A stretch of 10,063 bases of DNA from an uncultured Bacteroidota bacterium (GTDB taxonomy: Bacteria > Bacteroidota > Bacteroidia > Flavobacteriales > Flavobacteriaceae). Below, one piece after another: positions 5,269 through 10,063 of this stretch. The number at the start of each line of letters is the position of its first letter. The stretch's first letter is position 1. A program made the position numbers and the translations under genes. The stretch covers positions 1 to 10,063 of the forward strand of contig CAIRNC010000487.1 of NCBI GenBank assembly GCA_903879875.1. The letters run 5' to 3'. A model generated the notes under the pieces. That model did not search any database and had not been told where the DNA came from. It was given only the letters and a program-made list of their open reading frames with translations.

Positions 5269-6930
5269 ATGACAAAAAAAATCAATCTTTTTGCAAACCT
5301 TAAATCTGATTTTGCTTCAGGTTTAGTGGTTTTTTTAGTGGCATTGCCACTGTGTCTTGGCATCGCTTTGGCGAGTGGGGCACCTTTATTTTCGGGTATT
5401 ATTTCGGGTGTTATTGGTGGGATTGTAGTTGGTTATCTGAGTCAATCGCATCTTAGTGTTTCTGGTCCTGCTGCTGGACTTACAGCAATTGTGTTGACTG
5501 CAATTACTGAATTAGGTGCGTTTAATATTTTTCTTTTGGCGGTATTTTTAGCTGGATTAATGCAATTGGCTTTAGGATTTATTAAAGCCGGTTCTATTTC
5601 AAATTATTTTCCAACAAATGTAATTGAAGGTATGTTGGCCGGAATTGGTGTTATCATTTTTCTAAAACAAATTCCTCACGCCTTTGGTTATGACCCTGAT
5701 TTTGAAGGCGATTTAGCTTTTTTACAAGAAGATGGACAAAACACTTTTTCGGAAATATTTTCTGTACTAAATCATGTACAGTTGGGTTCCGTAGTGATTA
5801 CTGTTATTTCATTAGTTATTTTAATAGTTTGGAGTAAAATTTCATTTCTTAAAAATCTAAAACTTGTGCCAGCAGCTCTATTTGCAGTAATAATAAGTGT
5901 AATATTGAACGAAATTTTCATCCAATTTGGAAGTAATTTGGCAATTTCAAAAGAGCATTTGGTTCAATTACCTGTACCAACATCTTTAGAAGAATTTAAA
6001 GCAATAATGATTCTCCCAGATTTCTCCGCTATTGGTTCCACTCATGTTTGGGTTGTGGCAGTAACAATTGCTATTGTTGCATCCATTGAAACGTTGTTAA
6101 GTATGGAGGCTTCTGATAGAATGGATGTCCAAAAACGCTATAGTGATACCAATATTGAACTTAAAGCACAAGGAATTGGTAACATGATGAGTTCCCTTTT
6201 AGGTGGTTTGCCAATGACATCAGTAGTGGTTCGTACTTCGGCAAACAATGAAGCTGGCGCCAAATCTAAAATGTCGGCTATCATTCATGGTTTGCTTTTA
6301 TTGATTAGTGTTTTGGTAATTCCCTCTATTTTAAACAAAATTCCTTTAGCCACTCTAGCTGCAGTTTTACTTTTGGTAGGCTATAAATTGGCAAACCCTA
6401 AAATAGTTGTTCATTTTTGGGAAAAGGGGAAATACCAATTTATTCCATTTATCGCCACATTTGCAGCAGTTGTTTTTACTGATTTATTAAAAGGAGTTGC
6501 ATTAGGTATTGCAATTAGTGTAATTTTTGTACTCAAAGGTAACATGAAACGGGCTTATAATTTTAGAAAAGAAGAATATCATGATGGAGACATCATTCAT
6601 TTGGATTTAGCGCAAGAGGTTTCCTTTTTAAATAAAGCAGCAATAAAAACAACGCTTTTATCTATACCTGAGCAGGCAAAATTAGTAATTAATGCTTCGG
6701 ACACGGTCTATATTGCGCATGATGTTTTGGATTTAATTAATGAATTCAAGAAAAATAGGGCAAAAGAAATGCAAATAAAAGTAAAATTGGTTGGCTTTAA
6801 AAAAGCTTATAATCTTGAAAATAGTGATGGTTTTAAAAATACTATTACTTTTGAACATAAATACGATGCCTTAAAAAGGACTATGGTAAAAGTAGAGGTT
6901 CAAAAATCTGAATTTTTAGACGAAAATTAA
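5269..6930 (+). CDS. SulP/SLC26-family anion transporter, probable bicarbonate transporter
   Basis: This 553-residue inner-membrane protein has the SulP core. It opens with DFASGLVVFLVALPLCLGIA at 14-33 and has SGPAAGL at 65-71. The signature MDVQKRYSDTNIELKAQGIGN starts at residue 285 and leads into SLLGGLPMTSVVVRTSANNEAGA. After about residue 415 a soluble tail resembles a degenerate STAS domain (HLDLAQEVSFLNKAAIKTTL, then KLVINASD). SulP proteins carry bicarbonate (cyanobacterial BicA), sulfate or other anions. The carbonic anhydrase gene follows on the same strand. That pairing was noted in the marine flavobacterium Polaribacter MED152 and favours bicarbonate. The neighbouring sulfur cluster leaves sulfate or sulfite possible. 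The family is firm, the substrate inferred. Confidence 0.95.
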   Translation: MTKKINLFANLKSDFASGLVVFLVALPLCLGIALASGAPLFSGIISGVIGGIVVGYLSQSHLSVSGPAAGLTAIVLTAITELGAFNIFLLAVFLAGLMQLALGFIKAGSISNYFPTNVIEGMLAGIGVIIFLKQIPHAFGYDPDFEGDLAFLQEDGQNTFSEIFSVLNHVQLGSVVITVISLVILIVWSKISFLKNLKLVPAALFAVIISVILNEIFIQFGSNLAISKEHLVQLPVPTSLEEFKAIMILPDFSAIGSTHVWVVAVTIAIVASIETLLSMEASDRMDVQKRYSDTNIELKAQGIGNMMSSLLGGLPMTSVVVRTSANNEAGAKSKMSAIIHGLLLLISVLVIPSILNKIPLATLAAVLLLVGYKLANPKIVVHFWEKGKYQFIPFIATFAAVVFTDLLKGVALGIAISVIFVLKGNMKRAYNFRKEEYHDGDIIHLDLAQEVSFLNKAAIKTTLLSIPEQAKLVINASDTVYIAHDVLDLINEFKKNRAKEMQIKVKLVGFKKAYNLENSDGFKNTITFEHKYDALKRTMVKVEVQKSEFLDEN

Positions 6931-6952
6931 AATTTTTATTTAAAACAATATT

Positions 6953-6966
6953 GTCTATATTTAGAC
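6953..6966. promoter_or_regulatory. Inverted repeat GTCTA-TATT-TAGAC before carbonic anhydrase
   Basis: Five-base arms flank a four-base centre in the 79-base gap between SulP and carbonic anhydrase. It overlaps an 8-base palindrome CAATATTG at 6946-6953 and is followed by CTTTG. It may be an operator or a weak RNA hairpin. Short AT-rich dyads arise by chance, so confidence is low. Confidence 0.25.
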
Positions 6967-7009
6967 TTTGAATTAAATTTATTATCCAAAAAACACAACA
7001 CCAATAATT

Positions 7010-7645
7010 ATGACTGATTTTTATAAAAAAATATTAAACAACAATAAAAAATGGGTTGAAAACCAATTGGCTATTGATATCGACTATTTCAAAGATTTAT
7101 CCAAAGGGCAAAATCCGCCATTATTGTGGATAGGTTGTTCGGACAGCCGAGTTCCTGCAAACGAAATTATTGGTGCCAAACCAGGCGAAGTCTTTGTGCA
7201 TAGAAATATTGCCAATATGGTGATACATTCTGACATGAACATGCTAAGTGTTTTGGACTATGCCGTAAATGTATTAAAAGTAAAACACGTTATTGTCTGT
7301 GGTCATTATGGCTGTGGAGGAATAAAAGCGGCGATGACTAATGATTCTATTGGGATTATCGACAACTGGATTCGACACATAAAAGATGTGTATCGACTGC
7401 ATCATATTTATTTAGACGCTTTCGAAAATCAAGAAGAACGATTCAACGCTTTTGTGGAATTGAATGTAAAAGAACAAGTTTTTGATTTGGCAAAAACCTC
7501 AATCGTGCAATCGGCTTGGAAAAAAGGGCAAGATTTAACGCTACACGGTTGGGCTTACGGATTGAATTCAGGCTATGTAACCGATTTGGATGTGAATCTG
7601 AGTTCCGACCAACATTTAGACGAGGTGTATCAATTGAAATTTTAA
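7010..7645 (+). CDS. Beta-class carbonic anhydrase
   Basis: This 211-residue cytoplasmic enzyme interconverts CO2 and bicarbonate. Its zinc ligands are visible: C43 in WIGCSDSRVP (with D45 and R47 as the catalytic dyad), H99 and C102 in CGHYGCGG. VFVHRNIAN at 61-69 and the C-terminal LTLHGWAYGL are also typical of the Can-like clade. The length matches bacterial beta enzymes of this group. It starts 79 bases after the SulP gene. Co-transcription is plausible, and an inverted repeat in the gap may regulate it separately. Together with SulP it would supply bicarbonate to carboxylases or balance pH (inference). The stop is followed by two stem-loops before the convergent gene. Confidence 0.97.
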   Translation: MTDFYKKILNNNKKWVENQLAIDIDYFKDLSKGQNPPLLWIGCSDSRVPANEIIGAKPGEVFVHRNIANMVIHSDMNMLSVLDYAVNVLKVKHVIVCGHYGCGGIKAAMTNDSIGIIDNWIRHIKDVYRLHHIYLDAFENQEERFNAFVELNVKEQVFDLAKTSIVQSAWKKGQDLTLHGWAYGLNSGYVTDLDVNLSSDQHLDEVYQLKF

Positions 7646-7656
7646 TTGTAAAATTG

Positions 7657-7725
7657 GCACACGGATAATAAAAATTTTTATTGATTTACATCGACATTTT
7701 TAAATGTAAAATATTTTCCGTGTGC
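7657..7725. repeat. Long-range stem-loop after carbonic anhydrase
   Basis: GCACACGGA (7657-7665) and its exact complement TCCGTGTGC (7717-7725) enclose about 50 bases holding a second stem, TTTACAT (7685-7691) with ATGTAAA (7704-7710). The outer right arm is followed by TATTTTT. It may be a large terminator for the SulP/carbonic anhydrase transcript or a structured 3' untranslated RNA. Confidence 0.45.
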
Positions 7726-7751
7726 TATTTTTGGGTTGAAATTGCTTTAAT

Positions 7752-7783
7752 AAAAAAAGTGCTTGATTTCTCAAACACTTTTT
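7752..7783. terminator. Bidirectional intrinsic terminator between convergent operons
   Basis: AAAAAGTG (7754-7761), one mismatch, TTGA, loop TTTC, TCAA, one mismatch, then CACTTTTT (7776-7783) form a compact hairpin. An A-run on the left and a T-run on the right let it serve both strands. It ends 18 bases from the Cys/Lys-rich gene's stop and 106 bases past the carbonic anhydrase stop. Confidence 0.8.
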
Positions 7784-7801
7784 AAACAAATTAAACAAAA
7801 A

Positions 7802-8080
7802 TCAAGACTTTTTTTCTTCTTTTTTAGCAGAACAACAGCCTCCTTTTTTTTCTCCATTACCTTCATTTGTACAAGATTTTTTTTCTTCTACTTTGCATGA
7901 CGGTGTTTTTTCAGCACATTGCTTTTCTTCTTTTGCAGATGAGCAACATTTTTTACCATTTACATTACATTCTTTTTTTGCTTTTTCTTTTTTCTTTTGT
8001 GTTGGTTCTATTTCTTGTGCACTAATAGATGTTGAAAAAACGAGAGCGGCTATAAATAGTGTTGATAATATATTTTTCAT
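7802..8080 (-). CDS. Exported Cys/Lys-rich small protein, metallothionein-like composition
   Basis: This 92-residue protein has a clear signal peptide (MKNILSTLFIAALVFSTSISA, cleavage near 21/22) followed by a low-complexity mature region of mostly lysine, glutamate and eight cysteines (C38, C45, C46, C55, C62, C70, C82, C83). Two similar blocks, KKCCSSAKEEK at 43-53 and GGCCSAKKEEK at 80-90, look like an internal repeat. No named domain is recognised. The composition suggests metal or thiol buffering in the periplasm or at the surface. It lies 13 bases after the kelch protein gene, so it is probably the last gene of that operon. Short homopolymer runs, including two A8 tracts on the coding strand, could be slippage-prone. 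The gene is likely real; the metal role is inferred from composition only. Confidence 0.8.
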   Translation of the reverse strand: MKNILSTLFIAALVFSTSISAQEIEPTQKKKEKAKKECNVNGKKCCSSAKEEKQCAEKTPSCKVEEKKSCTNEGNGEKKGGCCSAKKEEKKS

Positions 8081-8093
8081 TTTGTTATATTTT

Positions 8094-9695
8094 CTAATTT
8101 CTAATTATTTTTTGGGAAGCATAAAACTTATTGTCAAGTACAAATGTTAGAATAACCATTTTTTCATTGGCATTTGCTAAGCTAAAATTCATTGCATTTT
8201 CACCAACTTTCAGTCCATCAATTTCTCCATCATCCAACAATTTTCCATCCATGGAGGTTATAAAATAATCTAATGTTGCCACATAAGGCAAGTTAAATTG
8301 AACTCTAACATTGTTATTGTTTGTAGGATTTGGCGAAACTGTAAATTGGAACGGATTTTTTCCGTCAATTGTAGTTACATTCAAACTCGGATTGTAAACC
8401 AGTTTTACTTCATAAATGGTTGGGTCGGCTGAGGTTGTTCCTGTTGCATTATTTGTAAATGGACTAGTTGTTGGACTCAAAATACCTCCATATAAATGAC
8501 CAATAATTATTTCTGTTGTTGAAATGTCATTGAGTTTAATGACTTCGTTTGAATAATGGGGTAAATTTGAGTTTGGAATAAATTCAGCACCTGAACCTTT
8601 TAGATTTGGCATTTCGACTGGAAAATTGTATTCCGACAAAGTGCCATCACCCAAACGAGTTACTCGGCTAATTGTTTTTACAAACGGACAAGTATTGTCT
8701 TGAACTAGCGTTGCTCCGTTGTAATAATACTGACTAATTCCACCAAAAAACAAGGCATGCATCCTATTATTATTTTGGTCATAAATACCCACTTTTCCAG
8801 AATGATAATTACTTAGGTATTGATTAAATTGTGTTTGCGGAAAATAGCCATTGCTCTTAACATCTACAGGATAGAGAAACGGTAAGTCGGCATTGATTTG
8901 AAAAACGCCCGACGAAATGGTATATCCTTCGTCTCCATTTGGAAAAACTTGAGGCACTAAATTGTAATCTCTACGATGTAAATGCACAGCATCTGTTACC
9001 ACCGAATAATTGCTGAAACTTAACTGCGTACCTGAAGCATCAAGGGTGAATTTTTTAATAGCACTTGCATAAGTCTGAACAAAAGTCGGGTTGTTCATCG
9101 GATTGTATCTTCCCGTAAAAACTTGTCCACCAACTAAGTAAAATTCATTTCCGATTTTTCCAAGTTGTCCACCTGTATTTTGAAAAATAGGGTCGGCAAT
9201 TTGTTTGAAATAACTCGTTATTGGATTACCAGCAACTATTGCATTGATTAAATTCGGAACATCAATAGCGGTTAATTTGTCGAACGTAACATGATCGTTT
9301 GCCGAAACCGAAAACGCATAGCCACCAATGATGTAAAGTGTATCTCCATCTTGATGAAAATTCATATTTGTTGATTGCAATTGTTCTTTTAAACCAGTAG
9401 CCAAACTGTTTACAGATGCTGACCAAAATTGATGGGTTGCAATGTCAATCACATAAATATCGGTGTTGTTTTGAGCATTTGGAAAAGAATTGAAAGGTTG
9501 TCTGGCATGTACACCGTCTTTTCTTCCACCAATTATAAGCCATTTTCCGTCGTGTTGTCCAAATGCATACGAGTGCAATCCAGGAAGATTGGCTACAGCA
9601 ATTGGCGTAAGTTGTACATCATACGGAAATGTATTTTGTGCCAATGTTACTTTTGTGGTAAGTAACATTAAGAAAACTATAAAATATTTTTTCAT
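8094..9695 (-). CDS. Secreted kelch-type beta-propeller protein with type IX secretion sorting domain
   Basis: This 533-residue protein has a signal peptide at 1-19 (cleavage near LA/Q). Kelch-like blades are marked by WLIIGGR (52-58), LYIIGGY (120-126), FYLVGGQ (185-191), ALFFGGI (314-320) and LYGGI (401-405). The C-terminal domain from about 448 (FTVSPNPTNN) to the end (QKIIRN) is a type A T9SS sorting module, so export to the surface is expected. A single cysteine (C336) and the charged block HLHRRDYN (238-245) stand out. Galactose-oxidase-like and kelch folds share this look, but I see no copper-enzyme active site, so a binding or structural role is as likely. The ATG overlaps the upstream stop (ATGA). 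The ligand is unknown. Confidence 0.9.
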   Translation of the reverse strand: MKKYFIVFLMLLTTKVTLAQNTFPYDVQLTPIAVANLPGLHSYAFGQHDGKWLIIGGRKDGVHARQPFNSFPNAQNNTDIYVIDIATHQFWSASVNSLATGLKEQLQSTNMNFHQDGDTLYIIGGYAFSVSANDHVTFDKLTAIDVPNLINAIVAGNPITSYFKQIADPIFQNTGGQLGKIGNEFYLVGGQVFTGRYNPMNNPTFVQTYASAIKKFTLDASGTQLSFSNYSVVTDAVHLHRRDYNLVPQVFPNGDEGYTISSGVFQINADLPFLYPVDVKSNGYFPQTQFNQYLSNYHSGKVGIYDQNNNRMHALFFGGISQYYYNGATLVQDNTCPFVKTISRVTRLGDGTLSEYNFPVEMPNLKGSGAEFIPNSNLPHYSNEVIKLNDISTTEIIIGHLYGGILSPTTSPFTNNATGTTSADPTIYEVKLVYNPSLNVTTIDGKNPFQFTVSPNPTNNNNVRVQFNLPYVATLDYFITSMDGKLLDDGEIDGLKVGENAMNFSLANANEKMVILTFVLDNKFYASQKIIRN

Positions 9696-10024
9696 TTTAT
9701 TTTGTTACTATCAGGGTTATTGTCTTTAATTAAATCGAAGGTTTCCGAGTTATCAGTCGCTGATTTTTTGCAGGAATCCAGAAACAATATTACATTTTTA
9801 TCCGTCCCAATACTTTTATCGTTTACAGTATCGAGAAGGGTATAAGTCTCATCTAAACAATCATGACATTTTATACAACTGGATTCATTTGTAGTTGAGT
9901 TCCATAATTTGTCTGCTGATTTTACCTTTATTGAATGATAATTACTATCAATCCGTGTTTGAAAACTGACAAGCAGAAATGGCAATACACCAATTAAGCT
10001 TCCATAAATTATTTTTGATTTCAT
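9692..10024 (-). CDS. Small exported protein with CxxCHxC motif, possible c-type heme or metal site
   Basis: This 110-residue protein has an N-terminal hydrophobic segment at about 5-21 (signal peptide or anchor, no lipobox) and a hydrophilic exported part. CIKCHDC at 50-56 contains the CxxCH heme c attachment pattern plus an extra cysteine, and C85 adds a fourth. There is no methionine besides the start to act as a sixth heme ligand, and the chain is short for a cytochrome c domain. It could instead be a disulfide or metal site. The stop overlaps the kelch gene start by four bases (ATGA), so the two are translationally coupled. A paralogue search would decide between heme and non-heme. The gene call is supported by signal sequence and coupling. 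Confidence 0.75.
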   Translation of the reverse strand: MKSKIIYGSLIGVLPFLLVSFQTRIDSNYHSIKVKSADKLWNSTTNESSCIKCHDCLDETYTLLDTVNDKSIGTDKNVILFLDSCKKSATDNSETFDLIKDNNPDSNKIK

Positions 10025-10063
10025 TTATATATAGAGTTAATTGCCTTTTGATTAGAAAAATCA

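Noticed and set aside
7671..7681. Palindrome AAAAATTTTTA inside the junction
   Set aside because: It is a simple A/T run expected in AT-rich intergenic DNA and lies within the larger stem-loop already listed.
7893..8150. Plus-strand 85-codon frame
   Set aside because: It is phenylalanine-rich only because it is antisense to a lysine-rich gene with a good signal peptide.
8094..9695. Galactose oxidase-type copper enzyme
   Set aside because: The kelch fold fits, but the tyrosine-cysteine cofactor pair and copper histidines cannot be identified, and only one cysteine is present, so no enzyme is claimed.
9429..9729. Two overlapping plus-strand frames of 78 and 79 codons
   Set aside because: Both are antisense to the N-terminal part of the kelch protein, which has a signal peptide and blade motifs here.

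Overview
The window is AT-rich DNA, most likely from a member of the Flavobacteriaceae (Bacteroidota), close to Flavobacterium. The support is a kelch-type secreted protein with a C-terminal type IX secretion sorting domain (FTVSPNP ... KIIRN), Bacteroidota-type small proteins (DUF6132-like, DUF2892), a near absence of Shine-Dalgarno sequences, and candidate -7 elements of the TAnnTTTG type. No rRNA, tRNA, CRISPR array, insertion sequence or phage gene was seen. The longest stretches without a gene are 4686-4918 (233 bases) and 7646-7801 (156 bases).

Region A (1-4685, all minus strand) is an eight-gene sulfur-stress cluster. In transcription order it holds a cysteine-bearing Crp/Fnr regulator, a TauE/SafE exporter, a persulfide dioxygenase-rhodanese fusion (CstB-like architecture), a 64-aa membrane protein ending in a CX4C motif, a thioredoxin, a 65-aa DUF6132-like membrane protein with another CX4C motif, a DUF2892 membrane protein, and a TPMT-type methyltransferase that runs into a heavy-metal-associated (HMA) domain and off the left edge. 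Inferred logic: the regulator senses sulfide, persulfide or redox state; the fusion enzyme oxidises persulfide to sulfite and may make thiosulfate; TauE exports the sulfite; thioredoxin recycles thiols or persulfides; and the methyltransferase may methylate sulfide, thiols, selenium or tellurium compounds.

Region B (4919-7645, plus strand) diverges from A. It holds a small membrane-anchored protein of unknown function, a hairpin plus T-run, a SulP-family anion transporter with a degenerate STAS-like tail, and a beta-class carbonic anhydrase. The SulP/carbonic anhydrase pairing points to bicarbonate handling, although a sulfur oxyanion role cannot be excluded next to region A.

Region C (7802-10024, minus strand) is a tight three-gene cell-envelope operon: a small exported CxxCHxC protein, a kelch beta-propeller protein with T9SS sorting domain (ATGA overlap), and an exported Cys/Lys-rich protein of metallothionein-like composition. 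It converges on region B, and the 156-base junction carries two stem-loops, one a symmetrical bidirectional terminator. The least described elements are the methyltransferase-HMA fusion, the paired CX4C membrane proteins flanking thioredoxin, and the region C operon.
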